Counted from the first letter of the stretch, positions 10,101 to 18,262 are shown. The stretch is DNA of 64,000 nucleotides from JAJTFW01 sp964534995 (GCA_964534995.1 CAZHSC010000002.1:1-64000); one strand, 5' to 3'. Notes: generated from the letters alone by a model not told the origin. A program made the numbers and translations.

Positions 10101-11818
10101 TCCTCAAGTCCATCAAGCGGATTGGAATGCAGGAATACTTTAGGATCGCAACACAACACAGTATTTACATGATGAAGATCACAGTTCACACGAATACGCT
10201 CGGGCGCCGCCACCAAAAAATAATTAGTGGGAGCCCCTTTCTTTTCTGATCCATATTTAGGATTTGCACTGATGTGGATGACCTCCTTAAGGCTTCCATC
10301 CTCCTCCTTCAGATGATCTCGTTCTGAAATAAAGTTGGAAAACTCACCCAACACTTCACTCAAATTTTTACCTGTGGTAATCATCCCCCATCCGCCAATG
10401 GAATGAAAGCGGACCGCGATGGAGCCTGTGGGCAGACATGAGGGTGTTTCGGAAGAACAAACAGCATAGGGATGATCGATTCCGACGTAGAAAAAGCGGA
10501 CACCATCCGCGGCCATTCTACCGTCGTTACGGGGAATTCGTCCTTCCGCAAAATCATATGCACCTATGATGCCTTCCGGCCTGAAGTCGCGAGAACCCAA
10601 CCCATAGGAACCCGAAAAAATTTCAGGCTTTTCGGTAAGGGGATTCAATGAAGGGAGGCCGAAATAGGCGTGACTGAAAAAATTGGCTTCCGCTTTACTC
10701 AGCGCTATTTTGATATCACGGGTCAGCGGGTTGTCGCCTGACAAAGGCTCATCACTGCGCTCCATTATAATTACTTTTTTCCTGCCTTTTAAAGCTTCAA
10801 TAACGGCCTTTTCAGGAAAGGGTCTGATGACATTTATATGTATGACTCCAACATTTACATCACGCTTTTCTTTCAGGTAATCCACTACCGCTTCCATGTT
10901 TTCGGCTGCCGAACCGAGGGCCACCAGCACAGTTTCTGCATTTTCACAATTGTAGGTGGAAATCAGTCCGTATGCCCGGCCAGTAAGCAGGGAAAATTCA
11001 TGATAAGCACTCTCGAGAAAAGGAAGAATATCCTCACTGAAATTATTGCGCCTGGCGGCCACACCGTTCATGTAATGCTCCTGATTTTGCACAGGTCCCA
11101 GTAACAAAGGATTTCTGAGATCAATGCCGGCAGGAACACGACGACGTTTATCCCCGAACAATACTTTCTGAGCGGTGGTAGGGGTATTTATTTCATCGGA
11201 AGGATCCCCAAGGAATTCCCTTATCAATGCCGCCTCCGGTTTTCTGAATGTACGCTCGAGATGAGTAGTTAAAAAACCATCCTGCACATTCATACCCGGA
11301 TTTAGCGATAGTTCAGTCACCCGGCGTAAAATGATGGCCTGATCAGCTGCCTGTTGTGCATCCTTTGCAAAAGTGATAATCCATCCTGTATCCAGTGCTG
11401 CATACACATCATCATGACCGCAATGCACATTCAGTGCATGTTTTGTCAAAGCCCTTGCTCCTACTTCAATCACCATGGTACTCAGCTTACCGGGTGCATG
11501 GTAATATTGTTCAAGTCCGTATACAACGCCTTGTCCGGAGGTGAAATTCACCGTTCTCTTTCCTGTTACAGACATAGCAATTGCTCCGCCTTGCGCGGCA
11601 TGTTCACCTTCGGCTTCAATGGCAGTGAGTGGACGGCCAAAGGCATTCAACTGACCTTTGGCGTAAGCATTTTGAAAAAGCTCACCCATTTCGGTGGAGG
11701 GCGTAATCGGATAAAATACGCCCGCGTCACAAATCAATTGCTCAACACCGCAAACAAGCGCATTTCCATTGGTGGTAATCCGTTTACCGGGATACTTAGG
11801 TTTAGAGGGAGATGTCAT
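7160..11818 (-). CDS. pyruvate:ferredoxin (flavodoxin) oxidoreductase-like, extended form
   Basis: A single-chain 2-oxoacid oxidoreductase of 1552 residues, well above the roughly 1170-1200 usual for NifJ. Domain order matches PFOR. The N-terminal TPP-pyrimidine domain (VFYPITPSTEMGE at 35, TSGQGVVYGLEQ at 93) is followed by domain II, a gamma-type domain (about 465-770) and a two-cluster ferredoxin domain. Its clusters are C784-x2-C-x2-C-x3-C794 and C921-x2-C-x2-C-x3-C931. The TPP domain has CAGCGE (C1004, C1007), TGC (C1138) and GGDGGMGDIG (1231-1240). A late Cys (C1347) could be the fourth ligand of the proximal cluster. Between C1007 and C1138 there is an insertion of roughly 100 residues, and the C-terminus is also extended. 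The enzyme oxidatively decarboxylates a 2-oxoacid with CoA and passes electrons to ferredoxin or flavodoxin. Pyruvate is the likely but unproven substrate. ATG at 11818 (MTSPSK) is preferred because homology begins about ten residues later; the frame stays open upstream to 11893. Confidence 0.8.
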   Translation of the reverse strand: MTSPSKPKYPGKRITTNGNALVCGVEQLICDAGVFYPITPSTEMGELFQNAYAKGQLNAFGRPLTAIEAEGEHAAQGGAIAMSVTGKRTVNFTSGQGVVYGLEQYYHAPGKLSTMVIEVGARALTKHALNVHCGHDDVYAALDTGWIITFAKDAQQAADQAIILRRVTELSLNPGMNVQDGFLTTHLERTFRKPEAALIREFLGDPSDEINTPTTAQKVLFGDKRRRVPAGIDLRNPLLLGPVQNQEHYMNGVAARRNNFSEDILPFLESAYHEFSLLTGRAYGLISTYNCENAETVLVALGSAAENMEAVVDYLKEKRDVNVGVIHINVIRPFPEKAVIEALKGRKKVIIMERSDEPLSGDNPLTRDIKIALSKAEANFFSHAYFGLPSLNPLTEKPEIFSGSYGLGSRDFRPEGIIGAYDFAEGRIPRNDGRMAADGVRFFYVGIDHPYAVCSSETPSCLPTGSIAVRFHSIGGWGMITTGKNLSEVLGEFSNFISERDHLKEEDGSLKEVIHISANPKYGSEKKGAPTNYFLVAAPERIRVNCDLHHVNTVLCCDPKVFLHSNPLDGLEDGGAFVWESNEVSPEKAWQRIPQKYRQWIINNKIKVYILNGFNIARNATAREDLQTRMQGNAFLGAFFRVSPFLNTFHIPLEEYQATIRKQYEKKFGRFGEAVIASNMTVMQAGFDQVMEVPYGDVNAPDTSRFTGIHVHCMGSINDSAAPASCKAPMFRMSTFDNEFRAGLGYNQPASALSSVGLVAASTGATGSKYVSRRQIPVWIAENCTQCMECMVVCPDTALPNTAQDISVVLNTAIRNYIRESDVRDVLLKSVPVIESSVRGKMLAFAIAKEKDSAPAFHTIVMDAFRTLNDPAITERALGELGAVLKIVPVAYLNTKAIFSGPEKKNPGSGGLFSIVVRDLCKGCAACVEACGSHDALRMVEETEQHHADMESSFEFFQLLSDTPKKYLGIFDEERPEASKAAALKMHLMLQSKYNALVSGDGACAGCGEKSILRSVATLTETLMRPVYHKKAARLHAKAAMLEQNGYNLLQQLKLSDEPLYSRFCKTILHILMGLGAEDAVATEKRISENFRGGDEEMLKALVMVIRTDAANHVSLQAIEGMAPNGMSVMAMAAHTGCNTVFGSTPPNNPHPYPWMNSLFQDGATIGWLMGESFIRDHAARSVIPERLADMLLQGFKNGFAEEDYFRFTHFSDTYMTDDEVMELPKVWVVGGDGGMGDIGFQNVSKVVLQNRPNVKMLMLDTQVYSNTGGQNSDSSVMAGGFDMNQAGAATAGKLTEKKWVAEAFLGGHGSPFIAQVSLANSGALYKAILDGLCYRGTAFFQVFTTCQPEHGVPDYASPEQALYVRDSRGVPEFVFNPQLGESFQESLNIKGNPNYTNDWYSKIAPVSKVPYTYTTAHWAFTEARFRMHHKAVKETDIIDKINLVDILQLITQDDVVHRRFLNPDHHSFIPEFGVFTFEYKNDGTRVPHLLSRQMVLFCVERRKSWRMLQSRAGIVNADYHAQKDLLARLEKGEITRQEFLNKGQNRTVTME

Positions 11819-12329
11819 ATACAGAAGGGTAACAGAGTGAAAGAATTTACAGCAATATTTTAATAGCCAAAAAGTAGAAAAATATCCATTCATGGAATAT
11901 GATTTCTGTCAGCCCCCTAACAGATAATGGTTTAATGGATAATTAACAGGACTTGATAACCGGATAAGTTATAAAATTTAAATTTACCTATTTAGTTAAC
12001 ATATAAGCATTTAAAGGAATCAATAACTATTCCGGCGTAAATTATAAATGCGTAAAAAATTGCTTTTATTCAGCCATAAAGGCACCTATGATTTTACTGC
12101 CACAAATGCACGAATGGTTTTGCTGCCACGAATACACGAATGGTTTAACTGCCACGAATAGGTGAATGGTTTTGCTGCCACGAATACGCGAATGGGTGAG
12201 CGTAATAATGAATGCATGAAGGGTTTTATCACAACAAGGAATGTACGAACATTTTATACAAAGCAACAGTACAAGTATAACTCAACCATTTTCCGTGCAA
12301 TGGCTGGTTGCAAATGCCTCCTTACTGCA
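11819..12329. other. intergenic region with tandem repeats
   Basis: About 510 nt between two minus-strand genes. The part next to the oxidoreductase gene (11900-12060) is A+T-rich, and I see no clear TAnnTTTG box or hairpin. The middle holds four 26-bp direct repeats (12092-12195). Nothing else is supported. Confidence 0.5.
12092..12195. repeat. four tandem 26-bp repeats
   Basis: Units run 12092-12117, 12118-12143, 12144-12169 and 12170-12195, head to tail with no spacer. Each starts TTT, has a CTGCCACRAAT core and ends CGAATGG or TGAATGG. Within a unit ACGAAT occurs twice 8 nt apart in the best-conserved copies, so the unit may itself have come from a short duplication. The 26-nt period is not a multiple of three, so this is not a coding repeat. 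Confidence 0.9.
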
Positions 12330-15266
12330 TTAAAACTTTCCTCTCAGAAACTTTGCAGTAAAGGAGTTTTTAGCTGTGACAATATCTTCGGGAACACCTT
12401 CAAAAACGATATGCCCTCCCCCGGCTCCGCCTTCAGGTCCGATATCAATAATCCAGTCGGCGCATTTGATTACCTCAAGATTATGTTCAATAATTATAAG
12501 CGTATTACCATTCTTAACGAGGGCGTCGAATGCCAGCAGGAGCTTGCTGATATCATGAAAATGAAGTCCGGTGGTAGGTTCATCAAAAATAAAAAGTGTA
12601 TTGGTGGCATAGTTTCCTTTACCCAGGAAGGAGGCAAGCTTTATACGTTGTGCTTCTCCCCCACTCAGGGTGCTGCTGCTTTGTCCGAGGCGAATGTAAC
12701 CGAGTCCCACATCTCTCAAAGGCTGAATCTTTGCAGAAATCTTCTGATGCTGTAATTTATTCTTTGTAAGGCCCGCCTTCTCATCGAAAAAATCCAGGGC
12801 TTCATCCACCGTCATTTCCAGAATGTCATGAATATTACGGCCACGGTATTCCACCGCAAGGATTTCTTCTTTGAATCGTTTGCCCTTGCAGTGCTCACAT
12901 TTAAGATAAATATCCGCCATAAACTGCATTTCGACGGTAATGTAGCCTTCACCCTGGCACCTGTCACAACGGCCCCCTTCCACATTAAACGAGAAATGAG
13001 AAGGCTTCAGCCCTTTCTGGCGGGAGACAGGCAAATCAGCAAACAGTCCACGGATTTCATCATAGGCTTTAATATAGGTTACCGGATTTGAGCGGGATGA
13101 TTTTCCAATAGGGTTCTGATCAATCATCTCGGCTGCCGTGATATCCTGATAATTTCCTTCAAGACGATCGTAGTTGCCGGTGGCTTCACCATAACCACCC
13201 AGGATTTTCTTTATTGCGGGAAATAAAATTTTCTTCACCAGCGAGGTCTTACCGGAGCCGCTCACGCCTGTAATGACAGTCATGATACTCATTGGAAATT
13301 TCACACTCACATGTTTCAGGTTATTCTCACGTGCGCCTTTTACTTCAATATACTTCTTCCACCGCCGCCTTTGTTTCGGAACAGGAATAGATTCCCTGCC
13401 GCTGAGGTAATCACCTGTAAGGCTTACATCCGAAGCGGCCAGTTCATCACAGGTACCCTGAAAAACCAATTCACCACCATGCATTCCGGCCATCGGCCCA
13501 ATATCTATCAACTGATCGGCGGCACGCATGATTTCCTCATCGTGTTCAACTACAATGAGGGTGTTTCCAACTTCCTTTAATGATTTCAGCACTTTGATCA
13601 GGCGTTGCGTATCTCGGGGATGGAGACCGATAGAGGGTTCATCCAGAATATACATAGAGCCCACCAGTGTACTTCCCAGCGAAGTGGCCAGGTTAATGCG
13701 TTGTGACTCTCCACCTGACAAAGTATTCGACAAACGGTTTAAAGTTAAATATCCCAGTCCGACATCATCCAGGAACTGCAGTCTGCTCAGGATTTCGGTA
13801 AAAAGCCTTTTACCGATGAGACTGTCGTGTTCGTCCAGCCGTATATTTTTAAAAAAGTCGAGCACCCCGGTAACAGGCATTAGAACGATTTCAGACAAAG
13901 ACTTCCCTGCAACTCTGACATACGAGGCGTCTTTTCTAAGCCTTGTACCCAGGCATTCAGGGCACACTGTTTTCCCCCTATACCTGGAGAGCATGACCCT
14001 GTATTGGATTTTATAGGTTTGCTCCTCGAGGTGTTTAAAAAATTCATTCAAGCCCTTGAAATACCTGTTTCCCGTCCATATAAGTTCCTTATGAAAATCA
14101 CTGAGCTCAAAATAAGGTTTATGCACAGGAAAGTCGAACTTATAGGCATTCATCACGAGTTTTTCGTTCCACTCTTTCATCTTCTCCCCTTTCCAGCATA
14201 CGATAGCCCCATCGTAAACAGACATACTCTTATCGGGGATGACAAGGTCTTTATCAATGCCTATGATGGTGCCGAAACCTTCACAGCGGCGACAGGCACC
14301 GTAGGGATTATTAAAGCTAAAAAGCTGCACAGAGGGTTCTTCGAACAGCATTCCATCCATTTCAAAGCGGTTGGAAAAGGCATATTCAGTAAAGTTGCTT
14401 CCGGCCCCGGTTTTAAATACTATGCAGTAGCCTGCTCCTTCACTATAGGCAGTTTGGACGGAGTCGGCGATCCTGGCTCTGAGTTCATCCTCCACACTCC
14501 CGGATATAGCAATGCGATCAATCAGCAGGTGCATTCCGGGATGGATTTGTGGCCTTACATCTTCTTTTTCAGATGGCGGTTCTTTTTTCTTTGACGCACT
14601 TTTTTTTGATGCCGGCTTCTTTTCCGTCTTGGCTTTAACAGGATTCGCACTGATGCCGGCAAGCACTTCTTCAATTTCTTTTGTTTCACCGTTAATCAAC
14701 AAGCGGTTAAAACCTTTCTGGAGAAGAATTGTCAAATCCTCCCGCAGCGATCGGCCCGGGACTTGTATCAACGGGCTGCTTATCAAAAAACGACCTTCAC
14801 TGAAATTGCAGATAAAATCAACTACATCACTTACCGGCTGTTTCTTTACCTGCTGTCCGGAAACAGGTGAGAAGGTTTTCCCGATACGAGCAAACAATAG
14901 TTTGAGGTAATCATAAATTTCGGTATTGGTCCCTACCGTAGAACGAGGGTTTCTGGAAATCACCTTTTGCTGAATGGCGACTGCAGGTGATATGCCCAGG
15001 ATATAATCCACTTCCGGTTTATCCATACGGCCGATGAACTGCCGGGCATAGGACGACAAACTTTCGACAAATCGCCGTTGCCCCTCAGCATAGAGGGTAT
15101 CAAAAGCAAGGGAAGACTTTCCTGATCCGCTAAGTCCGGTTATAACTACAAAACGGTTCCGTGGAATCGCAACATCCAGTTTTTTGAGATTATGCATCGC
15201 CGCCCCTTTGATTAAAATAAAATGACGCGGGTCGAGTTTTGTAATGTCAGGACTCTTTTTCTGCAT
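12330..15266 (-). CDS. uvrA: excinuclease ABC subunit UvrA
   Basis: A 978-residue damage-recognition ATPase of nucleotide excision repair, acting with UvrB and UvrC. The first Walker A is GLSGSGKSS (residues 44-52) and is followed by the UvrA hallmark FVESLSSYARQFIGRM. The ABC signature TLSGGESQRINLA, a second Walker A GVSGSGKTSL and a second signature TLSGGEAQRIKLA are all present. The C-terminal zinc module is intact (CDRCQGEGYI ... CEHCKGKRF). The first zinc module keeps only CRRC (325-328); the other Cys pair is absent (EYAFSNRFEMDG). A Lys/Ser-rich linker at about 210-236 interrupts the UvrB-binding region. ATG at 15266 (MQKKSPD) is preferred to the upstream frame extension to 15287. Confidence 0.97.
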   Translation of the reverse strand: MQKKSPDITKLDPRHFILIKGAAMHNLKKLDVAIPRNRFVVITGLSGSGKSSLAFDTLYAEGQRRFVESLSSYARQFIGRMDKPEVDYILGISPAVAIQQKVISRNPRSTVGTNTEIYDYLKLLFARIGKTFSPVSGQQVKKQPVSDVVDFICNFSEGRFLISSPLIQVPGRSLREDLTILLQKGFNRLLINGETKEIEEVLAGISANPVKAKTEKKPASKKSASKKKEPPSEKEDVRPQIHPGMHLLIDRIAISGSVEDELRARIADSVQTAYSEGAGYCIVFKTGAGSNFTEYAFSNRFEMDGMLFEEPSVQLFSFNNPYGACRRCEGFGTIIGIDKDLVIPDKSMSVYDGAIVCWKGEKMKEWNEKLVMNAYKFDFPVHKPYFELSDFHKELIWTGNRYFKGLNEFFKHLEEQTYKIQYRVMLSRYRGKTVCPECLGTRLRKDASYVRVAGKSLSEIVLMPVTGVLDFFKNIRLDEHDSLIGKRLFTEILSRLQFLDDVGLGYLTLNRLSNTLSGGESQRINLATSLGSTLVGSMYILDEPSIGLHPRDTQRLIKVLKSLKEVGNTLIVVEHDEEIMRAADQLIDIGPMAGMHGGELVFQGTCDELAASDVSLTGDYLSGRESIPVPKQRRRWKKYIEVKGARENNLKHVSVKFPMSIMTVITGVSGSGKTSLVKKILFPAIKKILGGYGEATGNYDRLEGNYQDITAAEMIDQNPIGKSSRSNPVTYIKAYDEIRGLFADLPVSRQKGLKPSHFSFNVEGGRCDRCQGEGYITVEMQFMADIYLKCEHCKGKRFKEEILAVEYRGRNIHDILEMTVDEALDFFDEKAGLTKNKLQHQKISAKIQPLRDVGLGYIRLGQSSSTLSGGEAQRIKLASFLGKGNYATNTLFIFDEPTTGLHFHDISKLLLAFDALVKNGNTLIIIEHNLEVIKCADWIIDIGPEGGAGGGHIVFEGVPEDIVTAKNSFTAKFLRGKF

Positions 15267-15320
15267 AATGCCGGAGCAACAATTCAAAGACCCATGTATT
15301 TCGATACCGGATCAGGGATG

Positions 15321-15328
15321 CAAAATTG
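15321..15328 (-). promoter_or_regulatory. possible -7 box of uvrA
   Basis: The minus strand reads CAATTTTG, one fixed base off TAnnTTTG, 54 nt upstream of the ATG at 15266. No second element was recognised. Confidence 0.3.
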
Positions 15329-15393
15329 CTAAGAACAGGATGAATACTTCATTCAGACACCTGTTTAATAGCTAACCCCCTCAGTGGCAAACA

Positions 15394-16014
15394 TTATTTT
15401 TTCCATTTAATACTGCAACCGATGGCCTTTGTAAAAGGACTACTTACCTCCTTTCTTTCAATCAATTCGTTAACAGCATTTTCAACGTACTTACTTTTCA
15501 CTTCAGCCGGATTATCGGTATTATCATCAATAGCACCAATATATTTCACAATAAAACTTTCGTCTCTTCGCTGAAGCACAAAAACATGAGGTGTTCGCGC
15601 AGCGCCATACGCACGTGCTATTTCCTGGCTCTCATCATACAGATACTTAAAAGGAAAGTTTTTTTCTCTGGCCCTTAACACCATATTCCCAAAAGAATCA
15701 TCCGGATAGGCAACGGAATCATTGGAATTTATGGCAATAACGGGATATCCTTTATCTGCATACTTTTTATGAAGTTCAATAATCCTGTCTTCATAAGCCA
15801 CTGAAAAAGGGCAATGGTTACAGGTAAAAATCACAATGGCCCCCCTTGAACCGGCATGGTCCTTCAAAGACACCATTTTTCCATCTACGTTTATCAAATT
15901 AAACGCTTTTGCCACATCCCCGGGTTGGTATGCACCCTGGGGAGCAAGTACCGAAAAGGACGCCAGTGACAGGAAAATACATCCAAGCAACGCATAAAAT
16001 TTTAGTTTTTCCAT
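15394..16014 (-). CDS. exported thioredoxin-like/redoxin protein with CNHC site
   Basis: A 206-residue protein with an N-terminal signal peptide (about 1-24) and a redoxin (AhpC/TSA) fold. The active-site-like motif is TCNHCPFS (C65, C68), which is typical of a thioredoxin-like group seen beside cytochrome and copper-type proteins. The cis-Pro loop is visible as ARTPHVFVL. It probably acts as a periplasmic thiol oxidoreductase or peroxiredoxin-like reductant; no substrate can be named. Its ATG lies inside the 3' end of the TlpA-like gene (13-nt overlap), so the two are probably co-translated. Confidence 0.75.
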   Translation of the reverse strand: MEKLKFYALLGCIFLSLASFSVLAPQGAYQPGDVAKAFNLINVDGKMVSLKDHAGSRGAIVIFTCNHCPFSVAYEDRIIELHKKYADKGYPVIAINSNDSVAYPDDSFGNMVLRAREKNFPFKYLYDESQEIARAYGAARTPHVFVLQRRDESFIVKYIGAIDDNTDNPAEVKSKYVENAVNELIERKEVSSPFTKAIGCSIKWKK

Positions 16015-16511
16015 AGTATATAATTTTTAATCAGATCCTTTAATTCCTCATATGACAAAATCCCTTCATGAAAAATCTGCTCCTGATTTTTCCGGTTCAC
16101 AATCAGTGTTGCCGGAATAGAGCCCTGCCATGATGGATGGATGATATCTATCCAACTGTTATAATCGGGTTCATCCAACAAAAATATCTCGGAATCAATT
16201 TTCTTGTTGATGATGAACTCTTTGAGCCGTGTATTCCGATCTTTCTTAAAGTCAAGGCTTAAGTAAATGAATTTAACTTTCTGATTTTTAAGATCTTTTT
16301 CCATCCTTATAAAATCCGGTAACTCTTGGACGCAAGGCTGGCACCAGGTCGCCCAGAAATTCAAAACAAGAACTGAATCATCAACAATTCCGATTCTTTT
16401 CATGACATCCGGAATCTTTACCATGTCAACTTCCTGCCCTAAAAGATTGTTAGAAAACAGCGACAATAAAACACATCCAAATTTAACAAGATCTGATCTC
16501 ATCCTCATCAT
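16002..16511 (-). CDS. TlpA/ResA-like periplasmic thioredoxin
   Basis: A 169-residue protein with a short N-terminal export segment (hydrophobic 10-25) and the classical redox site WATWCQPC (C57, C60). A cis-Pro loop (GSIPATLIV) completes the thioredoxin fold. Family members reduce disulfides in the periplasm, often for cytochrome c maturation. It is the first of a two-gene unit with the CNHC protein. Two consecutive ATG codons (16511 and 16508) are possible starts. It lies downstream of the three-repeat secreted protein but is separated from it by a strong terminator, so it needs its own promoter. None matching TAnnTTTG was found in the 40 nt upstream. Confidence 0.8.
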   Translation of the reverse strand: MMRMRSDLVKFGCVLLSLFSNNLLGQEVDMVKIPDVMKRIGIVDDSVLVLNFWATWCQPCVQELPDFIRMEKDLKNQKVKFIYLSLDFKKDRNTRLKEFIINKKIDSEIFLLDEPDYNSWIDIIHPSWQGSIPATLIVNRKNQEQIFHEGILSYEELKDLIKNYILWKN

Positions 16512-16554
16512 GACAAATAAAACAACAAAAACCCAAAAAGCGTATCTGCCTTAA

Positions 16555-16582
16555 TAAAAAAGGCCGCCCAAAAGAGCGACCT
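16555..16582 (-). terminator. intrinsic terminator of the three-repeat secreted protein gene
   Basis: On the minus strand a 9-bp stem (AGGTCGCTC with GGGCGGCCT, two G-T pairs) closes a TTTT loop and is followed by seven T. It sits 36 nt past the stop codon at 16618. Confidence 0.85.
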
Positions 16583-16617
16583 CTAAATTAACACCATGAT
16601 ATAAAACTACTTATTAT

Positions 16618-17184
16618 TCATACCGGCATAATATGACGGACCATTGCCAAGGTCTTTTCAACGATAAAATTCAGCAGAACATCAAAGGACTGACGCGCAC
16701 TAATGGTAAACTTCTCTCTTCCCTCTGCCGTTTGTGCAACAACTATCACCTCAGCATCTGATTTATCAGCAGGCAATGGAGCAGCCACAATTTGAACTTC
16801 CTTCAAATCAATGGCAGGAATCCATTCATTCTTATACTTAACCAGGTTCACTTTCTGACCAATATTTACAGGGACCCTTAGCCCTTCTTTTGGCAGATCG
16901 TCGGAATTATAAACACCTGTAGATTTGATCGTTACTTCATTCAATTGAATAGAAGGTATCCATGAATTCCGGTATTCAACCGCCGGAAAGACTTGTTGGA
17001 TTTGTGCGCTGTTATCTGCCCTTATCGTTACTTCATTAAGAGTAATACAGGGAATCCTTTCATTTTGATAAGTGACAGTTTCAACCATGGTTCCTGTACC
17101 AGCGAAGGCATGGTTCACTTTTAAAAGAATAAATACAGCTACCAAACCGTTTAAAGCAGCATTAGAGAGGGTGATTGATTTCAT
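16618..17184 (-). CDS. secreted protein of unknown function with three short internal repeats
   Basis: I do not recognise a family. The 188-residue protein has a signal peptide (about 1-28). It also has three copies of a 16-residue unit, Y-x-N-x-[RW]-I-P-x-I-x-L-x-E-V-x-I, at 39-54 (YQNERIPCITLNEVTI), 71-86 (YRNSWIPSIQLNEVTI) and 117-132 (YKNEWIPAIDLKEVQI). The alternating hydrophobic pattern after IP suggests short beta strands. The tail (about 150-188) is a predicted amphipathic helix region without a membrane anchor. It is a single-gene unit: a promoter inside an inverted repeat lies upstream and a strong terminator downstream. The thioredoxin pair is next on the same strand. Function is unknown; a surface or periplasmic binding protein is a guess. 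Confidence 0.7.
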   Translation of the reverse strand: MKSITLSNAALNGLVAVFILLKVNHAFAGTGTMVETVTYQNERIPCITLNEVTIRADNSAQIQQVFPAVEYRNSWIPSIQLNEVTIKSTGVYNSDDLPKEGLRVPVNIGQKVNLVKYKNEWIPAIDLKEVQIVAAPLPADKSDAEVIVVAQTAEGREKFTISARQSFDVLLNFIVEKTLAMVRHIMPV

Positions 17185-17205
17185 GGCTTCTGTTTTTTAA
17201 TTGAC

Positions 17206-17242
17206 ATTGCAAAGATATATCTATCGGATAGTACTTTGCAAT
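17206..17242. promoter_or_regulatory. inverted repeat around the promoter (candidate operator)
   Basis: ATTGCAAAG (17206-17214) and CTTTGCAAT (17234-17242) are perfect reverse complements 19 nt apart. Between them CTATC-G-GATAG (17221-17231) forms a second, smaller palindrome. The left arm overlaps the -7 box of the three-repeat protein gene. Confidence 0.5.
17210..17217 (-). promoter_or_regulatory. -7 promoter box of the three-repeat protein gene
   Basis: The minus strand reads TATCTTTG, a perfect TAnnTTTG. A TTG (minus strand, 17239-17241) lies 21 nt upstream and could be the -33 element. The box ends 25 nt before the ATG at 17184. Confidence 0.65.
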
Positions 17243-17545
17243 ACATAGTACCTTATTTTTTGTATTTAATTGATTTTTAATGGTATTATTTTATTTATTG
17301 GATATCAGAGAGTATTTTGAAAATAAGATGCATAAAGATCCCGAATTGTTACAGTCATTACTGTTATCGGGATGTTAATACCTGTTATGGTTGCGTTAAA
17401 ATTTGAAAATCAATTTTTTCAATTCATAAAAAGCTCTTTACCCGAACGTTGGCGAAAACACGTTGGATCTATTTACTTTTTCGCAAAAAATCAGAGAGGG
17501 GGAATAATTATAATAATAAGAGCTTATCATTATGAATCAAGGACA
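17243..17545. other. intergenic, no gene recognised
   Basis: An A+T-rich stretch. A 61-codon plus-strand frame (17372-17557) has no domain, ends inside the SDR gene and has no promoter-like box. It separates a minus-strand promoter from the 3' end of the SDR gene, yet no clear terminator hairpin was found. Confidence 0.4.
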
Positions 17546-18226
17546 TTATCTGCCTAACCAATGTAATTCGGCAGATTCATATACCTTTTGGTTATTAAGA
17601 GAATTGGAAATACTGATCATTGCTTTGGCAACAGTAAAACCATGAACGGGTTTATATTTTTGGAGCCTGCCTATCATTAGGAAGGAAAATACATACATCA
17701 GCAACTGACCCACTTTTTCAATAAAACGGAATTCCTGCCGGGGGCCTAACAATAGAGATGGCCGTAAAAAGGCAAGTTTTTTGAATTGAAATTTAATACT
17801 GATATCTCTTTCCATTTCTCCCTTTGTACGCAGATAAAAATTAGTACTTTCTGGATCAGCACCCAAGGAAGAAATCACAATATATTTCTTGATTCCGGCT
17901 TTCATGGCCATTTCAGCGAGATGAACAGGTATCCAATAATCAACATCCCTGAAAGCGGATTGGGATCCGGCCTTTTTCATGGTTGTTCCAACACAACAAA
18001 ACAGGACATCCGCATGCTCCACTTTTCCGATCAATGGCAAAGGATTTGAAAAATCAACCACTTCAACCTGTACTTTATTGCAGGCAAATTCCATATTTCT
18101 GCGTGACAATACCACTATTTTACTGATACTTACATCCTTGATTAATTGCTCCATTAAACTACTACCAATCAGGCCACTGGCACCTGCTACCACCACTGAT
18201 TTTAATTGGTTACTCTCCATCGGCAT
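17546..18226 (-). CDS. TIP30/HTATIP2-like NAD(P)-binding SDR protein
   Basis: A 226-residue Rossmann-fold protein of the atypical SDR group. The nucleotide-binding loop VVAGASGLIGSSL (GxxGxxG) lies near the N-terminus and is followed by LSRRNMEF. Other marks are FCCVGTTMKKAGSQSAFRDV and the YxxxK-type position replaced by an FYLRTKGEME segment, as in TIP30-like proteins. Relatives are usually annotated as NAD-dependent epimerases or oxidoreductases of unknown substrate. Starts at 18226 (MPM) or 18220 (MES) are both possible. It is divergent from the TPR operon, with both promoters inside the 135-nt gap. Confidence 0.7.
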   Translation of the reverse strand: MPMESNQLKSVVVAGASGLIGSSLMEQLIKDVSISKIVVLSRRNMEFACNKVQVEVVDFSNPLPLIGKVEHADVLFCCVGTTMKKAGSQSAFRDVDYWIPVHLAEMAMKAGIKKYIVISSLGADPESTNFYLRTKGEMERDISIKFQFKKLAFLRPSLLLGPRQEFRFIEKVGQLLMYVFSFLMIGRLQKYKPVHGFTVAKAMISISNSLNNQKVYESAELHWLGR

Positions 18227-18262
18227 TATTCCCTATTCTTTTGAAAAAATATGAATCAAAAG

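Noticed and set aside
12092..12195. Possible CRISPR array
   Set aside because: The units are contiguous with no unique spacers between them and there is no cas gene in the window.
12066..12266. 66-codon minus-strand open frame over the tandem repeats
   Set aside because: The repeat period is 26 nt, so the frame shifts in each unit; no conserved peptide or start context.
14004..14594. 196-codon plus-strand open frame opposite uvrA
   Set aside because: It is the complement of a strongly conserved UvrA coding region, with a composition dictated by it.
17372..17557. 61-codon plus-strand open frame
   Set aside because: Low-complexity hydrophobic and basic content, overlaps the 3' end of the SDR gene, and no promoter box precedes it.
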